From: JADJPO01 sp046330955 | Lineage (GTDB): Bacteria; Actinomycetota; Actinomycetes; Actinomycetales; Kineosporiaceae | Length of the DNA stretch: 64,000 nucleotides | Direction of reading: 5' to 3' | Assembly (NCBI GenBank): GCA_046330955.1 | Contig: JAXLRT010000014.1 | Location: 62,001-126,000, forward strand | In this document: piece by piece, positions 25,796 through 33,558 of the stretch | Numbering within the stretch: position 1 is the first letter of the stretch | How the letters are laid out: each line of letters begins with the position of its first letter | Notes under the pieces: model-generated | The model's input: the letters and a program-made list of their open reading frames with translations, nothing else | The model's database searches: none | What the model was told of the DNA's origin: nothing | Program-made: the position numbers and the translations under genes

Positions 25796-27390
25796 TCGCT
25801 GCCGAACTGGCCCGGCGGGCCGCCGATCCGGCATGCGCCGAGCGGGACTTCCTGCGGATCCGGCAGGGCACGACGACCGGATCGGTGCCCACCGGATCGG
25901 TGCCCACCGCCTCGGTGGTCTTCGAGCCGGTGACCTATCGCGAGGCCGAACGGCGCGCCGCGGCCCTGGCTGCCGGGCTGCAGCGACTCGGCGTCCGCCG
26001 CGACGAGCCGGTGGTCGCCCTGATGGGCAACAGCGTCGAGCTGGTGCTGCTGTGGTTGGCCGTGGCCCGCCTCGGCGCGGTGCACGTGCCGGTGAACCCG
26101 GCCCTGATCGGCGACGGGCTGGCGCACGCGTTCCGTCTCACCCGGGCGCGCATCGCCGTGGTGGACGACGCCCTGGCGCCCCAGCTGGACGCCGTCCGGG
26201 ACCGGTTGCCCGACCTGCAGCGCGTGGTGCGGGTGCCGTCGTCCGAGTTCGACGAGCTCGCCGACACGACAGGTGCGGCGGCACCGGCGATCGTCGAGGT
26301 CGACCCGGTGCAGCCGGCCGTCATGTTGTTCACCTCGGGCACCACCGGGGTCTCCAAGGCCTGCGTGCTCAGCCACACCTACGTGCTGCGCCAGGGCCAG
26401 CTGCACGCCCAGGCCCTGGCGCTGACCACGGACGACGTGCTCTACACCCCGTTCCCGTTGTTCCACATCGACGCCGCCACGTTGACCGTCGTGGCCGCCC
26501 TGAGTGTCGGGGGCACGGCGGCGATCGCCCCGCGGTACAGCACGTCGCGCTTCTGGGACGACGTGCGCGCCGTCGATGCCTCGGTGATCAGTTTCATGGG
26601 GGCGACGCTGACCATGCTGTGGCAGGCCCCCGCCGATCCGCGCGATCGGGACCATCGGGTGCGCCTGGCCTGGGGCGTGCCGATGCCCGCGTGGCAGGCC
26701 GGATTCGCGGCCCGCTTCGGCATCCCGCTGTACGAGGTGTACGGCCTGACCGATGCCGGCGTCCCGGTCTACGACCCGCTGGACGCGCCACACCGCGGCG
26801 GGTTCGCCGGACGCGTGCTGGACGCCTACGAGGTGGCGATCGCCGACCCCGCGGGCCGGTTGCTGCCGCCCGGTGAGGTCGGCGAGATCCTGGTGCGCGG
26901 GCGCGAGCCCGGCCTGGTGATGAACGGCTACTTCGCGATGCCGGAGGCGACCGAGCGGGCCATCCGCCACGGCTGGGTGCACACGGGCGACCTCGGCAAG
27001 CTGTCGGACGACGGCTGGCTGGCCTTCCTGGGCCGCTCGGGTGAGGTGATCCGGCGGCGCGGCGAGAACATCTCGGCACTCGACATCGAGGCCGCCCTGC
27101 AGGCCCACCCCGACGTGGTCGAGGTGGCCGCCATCGGGGTGCCGAGCGAGTGGAGCGAGGAGGAGGTGATGGTCTTTGTCGTCCGGCGCCCGGGTTCGCG
27201 GCTGGACGGCGCCGCGCTGACCGCCTGGCTGGCCGAACGCCTGGCCGGACACATGATCCCGCGGTTCGTCGAGTTCCTCGACACGCTGCCCCGCACCCCC
27301 ACCGAGAAGATCGCGAAGGGGCGCCTGCGCGAGCGGGGCCGCAGCGAGGACACCTGGGACCGTGAGTCGATGACCCGGCTCAGTCGATGA
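25792..27390 (+). CDS. AMP-forming acyl-CoA ligase (CaiC/4CL-like)
   Basis: 532 residues from GTG 25792 (GTGA overlap with the amidohydrolase). Signatures: AMP-binding P-loop LFTSGTTGVSKA, the A5-like YEVYGLTDAG, A7 HTGDLGKLSDDGWLAF, and the C-terminal PTEKIAKGRLR with the catalytic Lys. It activates a carboxylic acid to an acyl-AMP and then the CoA thioester. The closest groups are crotonobetaine/carnitine and medium-chain acid ligases; substrate unknown. A short TGSVP-TGSVP-TASV repeat near residue 30 comes from a 15-bp DNA duplication. Its end overlaps the convergent dehydratase gene by 11 bp. Confidence 0.88.
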   Translation: MIAAELARRAADPACAERDFLRIRQGTTTGSVPTGSVPTASVVFEPVTYREAERRAAALAAGLQRLGVRRDEPVVALMGNSVELVLLWLAVARLGAVHVPVNPALIGDGLAHAFRLTRARIAVVDDALAPQLDAVRDRLPDLQRVVRVPSSEFDELADTTGAAAPAIVEVDPVQPAVMLFTSGTTGVSKACVLSHTYVLRQGQLHAQALALTTDDVLYTPFPLFHIDAATLTVVAALSVGGTAAIAPRYSTSRFWDDVRAVDASVISFMGATLTMLWQAPADPRDRDHRVRLAWGVPMPAWQAGFAARFGIPLYEVYGLTDAGVPVYDPLDAPHRGGFAGRVLDAYEVAIADPAGRLLPPGEVGEILVRGREPGLVMNGYFAMPEATERAIRHGWVHTGDLGKLSDDGWLAFLGRSGEVIRRRGENISALDIEAALQAHPDVVEVAAIGVPSEWSEEEVMVFVVRRPGSRLDGAALTAWLAERLAGHMIPRFVEFLDTLPRTPTEKIAKGRLRERGRSEDTWDRESMTRLSR

Positions 27391-28324
27391 TGGTCGCCGG
27401 ATCGGCGTTCGAGCCGCAGACCACGACCACCACGCGCTCACCGGGCGCCGGCCGGTAGGCGCCGGTGCGGATCGCGGCCAGCGCGGCGGCACCGCCGGGT
27501 TCGACGATCAACCGCATCGACTCCCACAGCTCGCGCTGCGCCGCGCGGATCGCGTCGTCCGAGACCGTCACCGCCTCGTCGACGAAACCCCGGACGACGC
27601 CCCACGGCACCGCACCGATCCGCCGGGCGCCCAGGGAGTCCGCCGCCAGACCACTCACCTCGACGTCCACCGGCTGCCCGGCGCGCAGGGCAGCCCCCAG
27701 GCAGTCGGTCGAGGTCGGCTCGACGGCCACGATGCGCACCCGGTCGCGCAGCCAGGCCGCCTGGCCCGCGATGAACCCGCCCCCGCCGGCGGCCACCACG
27801 AGGGTGTCGTAGCCGCCCACCTGCTCGTCGAGTTCGCGGGCCATGGTGCCCTGCCCGGCCACGGTGTCGACGTGGTCGAAGGCGTGCACCAGCAGGGCGC
27901 CGCTGTCGCGTTGCCGGGCGTCGGCGGCGGCCTGGGCCTCGTTGTAGTACCCCTCGACGGTGTGCACCGTGGCGCCGAATGCCCTGATGCGCTGCCGTTT
28001 CAGCTCGGGCGAGGTCGAGGGCACGAACACCTCGACGGTGATGCCGAGCGCGCGGCCGACGTAGGCGAGCGCGGCGCCGTGGTTGCCACCGCTGGCGGTG
28101 ACCACCCCGGCCGCCGGCAGGGTGCCGCGGTCGCGGGCCAGCAGCACCCGGTTGGCAGCGCCCCGCGGTTTGAACGAGCCGGCATGTTGCAGCAGCTCCA
28201 GCTTGAGGATCAGCCCGCCGTCCTCGATCACCGGTGTGCGGCGGACCAATGAGCCGATGCGGGCCGCCGCGGCCGCGACGTCGTCCGGGGTGACGGGGCA
28301 GTCGGCGATCGGCGCATCGGTCAT
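27380..28324 (-). CDS. PLP-dependent threonine/serine dehydratase-like protein
   Basis: 314 residues from ATG 28324. Fold-type II PLP enzyme: the Schiff-base Lys is in HAGSFKPRGAAN, the substrate loop is TASGGNHGAALAYVG, and the phosphate-binding Gly loop is VAAGGGGFIAGQ. It lacks the C-terminal ACT regulatory domain of biosynthetic threonine dehydratase, so it is a short catabolic-type or a serine/hydroxy-amino-acid dehydratase. It is third in the leftward trpS-aldolase-dehydratase run, 34 bp after the aldolase gene. Confidence 0.86.
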   Translation of the reverse strand: MTDAPIADCPVTPDDVAAAAARIGSLVRRTPVIEDGGLILKLELLQHAGSFKPRGAANRVLLARDRGTLPAAGVVTASGGNHGAALAYVGRALGITVEVFVPSTSPELKRQRIRAFGATVHTVEGYYNEAQAAADARQRDSGALLVHAFDHVDTVAGQGTMARELDEQVGGYDTLVVAAGGGGFIAGQAAWLRDRVRIVAVEPTSTDCLGAALRAGQPVDVEVSGLAADSLGARRIGAVPWGVVRGFVDEAVTVSDDAIRAAQRELWESMRLIVEPGGAAALAAIRTGAYRPAPGERVVVVVCGSNADPATIID

Positions 28325-28358
28325 CGGGCCATGATGCCCGCTGCCGGTCGCCGCCAGG

Positions 28359-29033
28359 TCAGGTGAACTGCGCCCGCCAGTAGCCGGCGATGTGATCGAC
28401 CTCCTCGGCGGGCAGCTCGTGCACCTCACCGAGGGCGCGCAGCGCCAGGTACACCTCGCAGGCGCCCTCGACCACGGCCGCGGTGCGGAAGGCGTGAGGC
28501 AGGTCGGCGCCGTAGGCCAGCAGGCCGTGGTAGCGCAGGAAGGTCGCCCCTCGATCGCGCAGCGCGGGGCGCACCGCCTCGACCAGGGCCGTCGTGCCGG
28601 GCCGGGCATACGGCGAGGTGAGCACGTCCCCGCCGGTGGCCTCGCACAGCCCGGTCAGGATCGGCGGCAGCCGCCAGCCGAGGTTGGCCATGGTCATCAC
28701 GGCCTTGCCGTGGGTGTGCACCACGGCGCCGATCTCCGGACGCGCGTAGAGCCCGGCGTGCAACGGCCACTCGGACGTCGGGGCGCGGCGGCCGTGCACC
28801 ACGTCGCCGACCACGCCTGACTCGCCGGGCGCCACGTCCAGGCCGACGATCGGGACGTCGTCCGGGGTGATCAGGTCGTACTCCATCGCCGTGGGCGTGA
28901 CCGCGACCAGGTGGGGGCTGCCCGGCACCCGGCAGCTGAGGTTGCCGGCGGTGGAGTACACCAGGCGCTCGGCCTGCAGCTTGCGCGCGAAGGTGATCAC
29001 CAGCTCGCGCGCCGCCGACCAGTGCTCGTTCAC
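28359..29033 (-). CDS. Class II aldolase/adducin-family protein
   Basis: 224 residues from GTG 29033. Zinc-site residues typical of fuculose-1-phosphate aldolase relatives are present: STAGNLSCR (substrate loop), EWPLHAGLYARP, VVHTHGKAVMTMA with the His pair, and LRYHGLLAYG with the third His. It probably catalyses retro-aldol cleavage or a related reaction on a small sugar phosphate or hydroxy acid. The start lies 4 bp after the trpS stop, strongly suggesting co-transcription with trpS. Confidence 0.87.
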   Translation of the reverse strand: MNEHWSAARELVITFARKLQAERLVYSTAGNLSCRVPGSPHLVAVTPTAMEYDLITPDDVPIVGLDVAPGESGVVGDVVHGRRAPTSEWPLHAGLYARPEIGAVVHTHGKAVMTMANLGWRLPPILTGLCEATGGDVLTSPYARPGTTALVEAVRPALRDRGATFLRYHGLLAYGADLPHAFRTAAVVEGACEVYLALRALGEVHELPAEEVDHIAGYWRAQFT

Positions 29034-29037
29034 CGGG

Positions 29038-30093
29038 TCAGTAGATCATCCCCATCGCCTGGTGGACCTGCCTCGATGTGCGCTCGGCGACGGCGCGAGC
29101 GGCGACGTTACCGGCTCGCAGCACCTGCAGCAGGTGGCCGGGGTCGGCGGCCAGCGCCGTCCGCCGCTGCCTCAGGTCGCGCAGTCCCTCGTTGACGGCC
29201 TCGATGACCACCGCCTTCAACGCCGCCGCTCCCTGCCCGTCCAGGTCGGCGGCGAGCTGCTGCGGCGGTGTGCCGGTGAACGCCGAGGCGATGTCGATCA
29301 GGTTGGCCACGGCGGGACGGCGCTCCGGCTCGTAGGTGATCCGGCGCTCGGCATCGGTGCGGGCCGCACGGATCAAAGCGGCGGTCTCGTCGGCGCTCGC
29401 CCGCAACTCGATGGCGTTGCCGCGGCTCTTGGACATCTTCTGCCCGTCGAGGCCGAGGATCAGCGGCTGAGCGGTCAGCAGGGCCACCGGCTCGCGGAAG
29501 ACCGTGGCGCCCCCGGCGAAGCGCCGGTTGAACCGGCGGGCGATCACCCGCGCCTGCTCCACGTGGGGCAACTGATCGCGCCCCACCGGGACGACGTCCG
29601 CGTGGCAGAACAGGATGTCGGCGGCCTGGTGCACCGGATAGGTCAGCAGCAGGCCCGAGACCGGCCGGCCGCTGACCGCGGACTCCTCCTTCACGGTCGG
29701 GTTGCGCTCGAGCTCGGACCGGGTGACCAGGGCCAGGAACGGCAGCATCAGCTGGTTCAGCTCCGGCACGGCCGAGTGGGCGAAGATCGTCGAGCGGGCC
29801 GGGTCGAGGCCCGCGGCGAGGTAGTCCGTCAGCAGCGAGAGCACGTGCTCGTGCACCGCCCCGACGCCCTCGCGGTCGGTGATCACCTGATAGTCGGCGA
29901 TCACGACGAAGGATTCGACCCCCGCGTCCTGCAGGGCGACCCGGTTGCGCAGGCTCGCCAGGTAGTGGCCGATGTGCAAATGGCCGGTGGGACGGTCACC
30001 GGTGAGCATCCGGTGGCGGTCCGGAGCGTCGTGGATGGACGTCTGCAACGCCTGGCTGCGCTGCCTCGAGGCGGTGACGGTGTCGGTACTCAT
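29038..30093 (-). CDS. trpS: Tryptophanyl-tRNA synthetase, auxiliary type
   Basis: 351 residues from ATG 30093. Class I synthetase motifs are TGHLHIGHYLASL (HIGH-like) and DGQKMSKSRGN (KMSKS). The wording around the HIGH motif (GDRPTGHLHIGHYLASLRNRV) and the ITDRE segment resembles the auxiliary, often indolmycin-resistant TrpRS group known from Streptomyces and Deinococcus rather than the housekeeping enzyme. It is preceded by a leader peptide with three Trp codons and attenuator stems, so expression should rise when charged tRNA-Trp is scarce. It heads an operon with an aldolase and a PLP dehydratase. Confidence 0.9.
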   Translation of the reverse strand: MSTDTVTASRQRSQALQTSIHDAPDRHRMLTGDRPTGHLHIGHYLASLRNRVALQDAGVESFVVIADYQVITDREGVGAVHEHVLSLLTDYLAAGLDPARSTIFAHSAVPELNQLMLPFLALVTRSELERNPTVKEESAVSGRPVSGLLLTYPVHQAADILFCHADVVPVGRDQLPHVEQARVIARRFNRRFAGGATVFREPVALLTAQPLILGLDGQKMSKSRGNAIELRASADETAALIRAARTDAERRITYEPERRPAVANLIDIASAFTGTPPQQLAADLDGQGAAALKAVVIEAVNEGLRDLRQRRTALAADPGHLLQVLRAGNVAARAVAERTSRQVHQAMGMIY

Positions 30094-30164
30094 GGGACGG
30101 ACCTCTCGGGTTCGGCCCCCTGAGCCGGCCACGCGTCGTCCCGTACCTCGCAGCACGACGAACA

Positions 30165-30229
30165 CCGCCCAGGGGGCGGCGTCGATGTCGTGGGTGCGTG
30201 AGGAATCGCGGCCGCCTACTCGGACGGCC
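30165..30229 (-). promoter_or_regulatory. Transcription attenuator of trpS (alternative RNA stems)
   Basis: On the minus-strand transcript three mutually exclusive stems can be drawn: 1:2, GGCCG (30225-30229) with CGGCC (30210-30214), overlapping the last Trp codon; 2:3, GGCGGC (30211-30216) with GCCGCC (30175-30180); 3:4, CCGCCC (30174-30179 in transcript sense) with GGGCGG (30165-30170) around a 3-base loop, the candidate terminator. Stalling at the Trp codons would free segment 2 to pair with 3 and prevent 3:4. The arrangement is read from the sequence; function is inferred from known trp leaders. Confidence 0.72.
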
Positions 30230-30257
30230 ACCACCACTGGGCTCGGCGATCGATCAC
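30216..30257 (-). CDS. trpS leader peptide MIDRRAQWWWPSE
   Basis: A 13-codon frame starts at GTG 30257 and ends at TAG 30216-30218, 122 bp before the trpS ATG. Codons 8-10 (30228-30236) are TGG TGG TGG. TACGCT lies about 6 bases before the GTG and could be a -10 box, which would make the mRNA start at or near the GTG (leaderless), a common arrangement in actinobacteria. Three consecutive Trp codons next to a Trp synthetase gene are very unlikely by chance. Confidence 0.82.
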   Translation of the reverse strand: MIDRRAQWWWPSE

Positions 30258-30313
30258 CAGCCCAGCGTAACCGGGCGCTGACCGGTACGCACCGCGGGCG
30301 GAGCGGTGTGATG

Positions 30314-30343
30314 TGGCTATAGTCAAAGTACGGAATATGGCTA
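30314..30343 (+). promoter_or_regulatory. Promoter/operator region of the vapBC pair
   Basis: TGGCTA occurs as a direct repeat at 30314-30319 and 30338-30343, and TATAGT at 30318-30323 is a good -10 hexamer facing the antitoxin. The location, 18-47 bases before the antitoxin ATG, fits autoregulation by the antitoxin-toxin complex. The divergent trpS leader starts only about 60 bp away. Confidence 0.45.
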
Positions 30344-30360
30344 CACCGTGGAGGGCAAGG

Positions 30361-30615
30361 ATGGAGATCGGCATTCGCGAACTCCGCGATGCGCTGAGCC
30401 GTCATCTGGCCGAGGTGCGTGCCGGGCGGACCGTCACCATCACCGACCACGGTCGTCCCATCGCGCGCATCATTCCCATCCAGCGTCCGACTCGCTTGGA
30501 GCAGTTGCGGGCCGAGGGCCGGGTGGTTCCCGGGCGTCGTCGCAAGCAGCCGGTACCCGAGCCGATCGCCACGGCAGGAACCGTGTCGGACCTCATCGAC
30601 GACCAGCGTCAGTGA
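30361..30615 (+). CDS. vapB: Antitoxin, Phd/YefM-type (VapB partner)
   Basis: 84 residues from ATG 30361 with GGAGGG upstream. The N-terminal half is a Phd/YefM DNA-binding fold: MEIGIRELRDALSRHLAEV, then GRTVTITDHGRPIARIIP. The C-terminal third (RRRKQPVPEPIATAGTVSDL) is disordered, as expected of the toxin-wrapping segment. Its stop overlaps the GTG of the PIN toxin gene by 4 bp. It should neutralise the toxin and repress its own promoter. Confidence 0.9.
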   Translation: MEIGIRELRDALSRHLAEVRAGRTVTITDHGRPIARIIPIQRPTRLEQLRAEGRVVPGRRRKQPVPEPIATAGTVSDLIDDQRQ

Positions 30616-31040
30616 TCGTCTACCTCGACACCTCGGCTCTCATCCCGCTGCTCGTGGCCGAACCGGCCAGCCCCCGGTGCCGCCGGGTCTGGGACGACGC
30701 CGACGCCGTCGCGGCGACTCGGCTGCTCTACGTCGAAGCGGCCGCGGCCCTGGCTCAGGCACTCCGCTTGGACCGCCTCGATACCGATCAGCACCGGCGC
30801 TGTCTGGAGCTCCTGGACCATCTCTGGCCGCAATGCGCCATCGTCGAGCTGGACGCCGAGTTGTGCTCGAGCGCGGTGCGGTTGGCTCACGACCATGCTC
30901 TGCGTGGGTACGACGCTGTGCATTGCGCCGCCGCTCTCGCCCTGAACGACGCCGAGCTCGTCGCCGCGACCGGCGACCGTCGGCTGCTGGCCGCGTGGCA
31001 CGACGAGGGCGTCACGACGTTCGACATCCACCAGGCCTGA
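30612..31040 (+). CDS. vapC: PIN-domain toxin (VapC)
   Basis: 142 residues, GTG start overlapping the antitoxin stop. PIN-domain acidic residues are YLDTSAL (Asp6), LLYVEAAAAL (Glu), GYDAVHCAAAL (Asp) and VAATGDRRLL (Asp). VapC toxins are Mg-dependent ribonucleases, often cutting tRNA or rRNA. The full catalytic set is present, so the pair is probably functional. Confidence 0.92.
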   Translation: MIVYLDTSALIPLLVAEPASPRCRRVWDDADAVAATRLLYVEAAAALAQALRLDRLDTDQHRRCLELLDHLWPQCAIVELDAELCSSAVRLAHDHALRGYDAVHCAAALALNDAELVAATGDRRLLAAWHDEGVTTFDIHQA

Positions 31041-31054
31041 CCAGGGAGGGCACC

Positions 31055-32272
31055 ATGAGCATCGAGCGCCCCGCAGGGTTGCGTGTCACGCTGCGCGACT
31101 GGCTCCGGCCGCCGCGACCCCACGGTGAGGCGGTCGAGGACCGCGTCGTCAGCTCGCTGGAGCTGTTCTACGACCTGGTCTTCGTGGTGTTCGTCGCGCA
31201 GGTCGCGCAGGCGTTGGCAGCCCGCCCGGACGTCGTGGGCCTGGGCACCTTCATCGTGCTCTTCAGCCTGGTCTGGTACACGTGGCTCAACGGCACGCTC
31301 TACCACGACCTGCACGGCGGGGACGACGGCCGCTCGCGGGTGTACATGTTCGTCCAGATGTCACTGATCGCCTTGATCTCGGTGTACGCCGGGCACGCGG
31401 GCGACCGCGCCGACGACGGACGATCGTTCGCCACGGTGCTCCTGGTGCTCATCGCCTGGCTGACGTACCAGTGGTGGGTCGTGCGCCGGCAGGACGACCC
31501 CGCCATGGCGGCCACGACCACGCCCTACTTCATCGGCCTCGCCGGCATCTTCCTGTTCGTCCTGGCGAGCATCTTCGCCGCCTCCGACGCGGTACGAGTG
31601 CTGCTGTGGGGGCTGGGCGCCGTGGCAGCGATCATCGTCCCGCTCGTCGCGCTGTCGCGGCGGAGAGATCGGATCGAGACGGCCTTCCAGATCTCGGCGT
31701 CCATGGCCGAACGGTTCGGACTGTTCACGATCATCGTTCTCGGTGAGGTGATGGCCGGCGTCGTGAACGGGCTCCACGGGGCCGAGCACTCGGCGTCCAC
31801 CACCGCGGTCGGCCTGCTCTGCCTGGGCATCGGATTCGGCATCTGGTGGAACTACTTCGACTTCGTCGGCCTGCGCCCGCCGCGGCCCGGGCTCGCGGTG
31901 CGTGGCCTATGGCTGATCACGCATCTGCCGTTGTCGATGGCGGTGGCGGCGATCGGCGCCGGCATGGTCGGCCTGATCGAGCAGGCACCCCGGCAGCACT
32001 CCCCCGCCGGGACAGCCTGGCTCATCGGCGGGTCGGTCGCCGTCCTCTGCCTCTGCCTGGCGGTGCTGTTGCGGTTGCTGCCCGAACGTCGCGGCGCGCA
32101 GCTGGTGCCGGTGGGCTTGATCGTGGCGGCCGTGGTCGCCGTCGCCGCGGCCGCGCTGCAGCCGGCACCGTGGGTGCTGACGCTGGTACTGGTTCTCGCG
32201 CTCACCGCCGTGTGGGGCGAGTCCTTCGTGCGGCACGCGCGGCTGGGTGAACCGTTCAGTACTCACCCTTGA
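31055..32272 (+). CDS. ltrA: Low-temperature-requirement A (LtrA) membrane protein
   Basis: 405 residues with GGGAGGG before the ATG. The N-terminal SSLELFYDLVFVVFVAQVAQAL is the hallmark of the LtrA family, and around eleven membrane segments follow, including the ERFGLFTIIVLGEVMAGVV motif. LtrA proteins were linked to cold growth in Listeria; their molecular activity is not established. The gene begins 14 bp after the vapC stop, so read-through expression is possible. Confidence 0.92.
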   Translation: MSIERPAGLRVTLRDWLRPPRPHGEAVEDRVVSSLELFYDLVFVVFVAQVAQALAARPDVVGLGTFIVLFSLVWYTWLNGTLYHDLHGGDDGRSRVYMFVQMSLIALISVYAGHAGDRADDGRSFATVLLVLIAWLTYQWWVVRRQDDPAMAATTTPYFIGLAGIFLFVLASIFAASDAVRVLLWGLGAVAAIIVPLVALSRRRDRIETAFQISASMAERFGLFTIIVLGEVMAGVVNGLHGAEHSASTTAVGLLCLGIGFGIWWNYFDFVGLRPPRPGLAVRGLWLITHLPLSMAVAAIGAGMVGLIEQAPRQHSPAGTAWLIGGSVAVLCLCLAVLLRLLPERRGAQLVPVGLIVAAVVAVAAAALQPAPWVLTLVLVLALTAVWGESFVRHARLGEPFSTHP

Positions 32273-32720
32273 TGACGAAGAAGGACCCCCGGATGGTCCC
32301 CGCCAGCTTCGACCGCTGGGTGGCGAACTTGAACTTCGAGGCCAGCTCGTCGGGCACCGGCATGCCCTCGGACAACTTGAATCCCACGGCCCGCTTGGAC
32401 CCCGGTTCGAGGCCGTACATGACGTTGATGGCGAGGCCGGATTCGTAGAACACGTGGGCGAACCGGGTGCCCTCGGCCACGAAGGACGTCGCCTCGAGGG
32501 CCGGGGAGCCGATCACGATGTCGCGTTCCGTGCGCAGGATGTGGCTGACCCACTCGACCGTGTCCGCCGCCTCGGTCGCCGGCTCGACGGTGAAGACGTG
32601 GTCGTACTTGTTCTTGAAGTACCGGGCCTCGTTGGCTCGCAGGCCGGCCAGGGTGTCCGCGACCGGCGACGATTCCAGCCCGACGGTGGACACCGTCTGA
32701 AAGTCGACGACATACGACAC
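32256..32720 (-). CDS. Hypothetical cytoplasmic protein
   Basis: 154 residues from GTG 32720, with GGGAGG eight bases upstream. The protein is soluble and mixed alpha/beta (VDFQTVSTVGLESSPVADTL, RTERDIVIGSPALEATSF, GTIRGSFFVIKGEY). I recognise no domain. The codon pattern is normal for the window. It overlaps the ltrA 3' end by 17 bp tail to tail. Confidence 0.7.
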   Translation of the reverse strand: MSYVVDFQTVSTVGLESSPVADTLAGLRANEARYFKNKYDHVFTVEPATEAADTVEWVSHILRTERDIVIGSPALEATSFVAEGTRFAHVFYESGLAINVMYGLEPGSKRAVGFKLSEGMPVPDELASKFKFATQRSKLAGTIRGSFFVIKGEY

Positions 32721-32871
32721 TGCACGTACCTCCCGTGGCTCATCGGATCTCCTCCGCAGGAGGATCTGCACCGATCGTAGCCAGCCGAGCAGGCGATGCC
32801 TGGACGGCCCGAGCCGGGGCAGATCACGGCAGCACGTGCCGCGCGACCGGCACCGAGGACGCGTTCGGGGG

Positions 32872-33447
32872 TCAGAGTCGGGCCAGCAGGGCGGTCAGCG
32901 GCGCCGGCACCCGGTCGAGCGGGACGGCGCCCGCCAGGCCCGCACCGTAGTCACGTTTGCGCCCGGCCCGGGTCCCGATGAACCGGTGGAGGTGGTGCTC
33001 GACCGGCCGGTTCCGCTGGGCGGGTTGGCGTTGCAGGATCCGCAGCGCGGGCAGTTCACCCCGGTCGGCGACGAACGCCAGGACGCCCTCGATCCCGATG
33101 GCTCGGATCAGCTCGTCCTCGAGATCGCGGCGGCAGACGTGGAAGCCACCGGCCGGCGTCGAGGCGTCGGGGTCGGCCGGCAACCCGGCCCGTTCGAAGG
33201 CGGTGGCGAAGTACCCCACCTCGCCCGCGTCGCACAGGCCGAACACCCGCAGCCCTGTCCCGGCCGGGCCGAACCGGCGGACGTGGTGTCCCACGTTGGT
33301 CGCCCCGCCCATGGCGACCAGCTCGACCGAGCGCGCCGCCAGGTCGAGCCCCGAGCGCCGGGCCAGGATCGCCAGCGCCTCGCGGTCACTGTCGCCCTCG
33401 ACCAGGACGACGGTGACGGTTCCGGCCGGCAACGGCTGGACGAGCAT
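32872..33447 (-). CDS. Stand-alone TOPRIM-domain protein (OLD-type)
   Basis: 191 residues from ATG 33447. A TOPRIM motif is visible: VTVVLVEGDSDREALAILA (catalytic Glu) followed about 45 residues later by LRVFGLCDAGEVGYF (Asp, with the second Asp of DxD not obvious). Stand-alone proteins of this type resemble the TOPRIM of OLD-family nucleases without the ATPase. Role unknown; possibly nucleotide cleavage or transfer. A longer frame to 33672 exists but overlaps the divergent ammonia-lyase gene. Confidence 0.75.
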   Translation of the reverse strand: MLVQPLPAGTVTVVLVEGDSDREALAILARRSGLDLAARSVELVAMGGATNVGHHVRRFGPAGTGLRVFGLCDAGEVGYFATAFERAGLPADPDASTPAGGFHVCRRDLEDELIRAIGIEGVLAFVADRGELPALRILQRQPAQRNRPVEHHLHRFIGTRAGRKRDYGAGLAGAVPLDRVPAPLTALLARL

Positions 33448-33558
33448 GACCGCAGTAGACCACGCCCCTTCGGGCACGACCGCTACGGACTCTCCTCGCG
33501 CGGCGCCGTCCGCTGTGCACGCTGGACTCGGCTCCACCCGCCCGGCGAGAGTGGCGTC

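Noticed and set aside
24317..25834. A 505-codon open frame antisense to the amidohydrolase
   Set aside because: The sense frame carries clear amidohydrolase motifs and a good ribosome-binding site; the antisense product is compositionally biased.
32836..33558. Extension of the ammonia-lyase frame upstream of 33559
   Set aside because: The region is antisense to the TOPRIM gene and lacks PLP-enzyme features; homologues start near the ATG at 33559.
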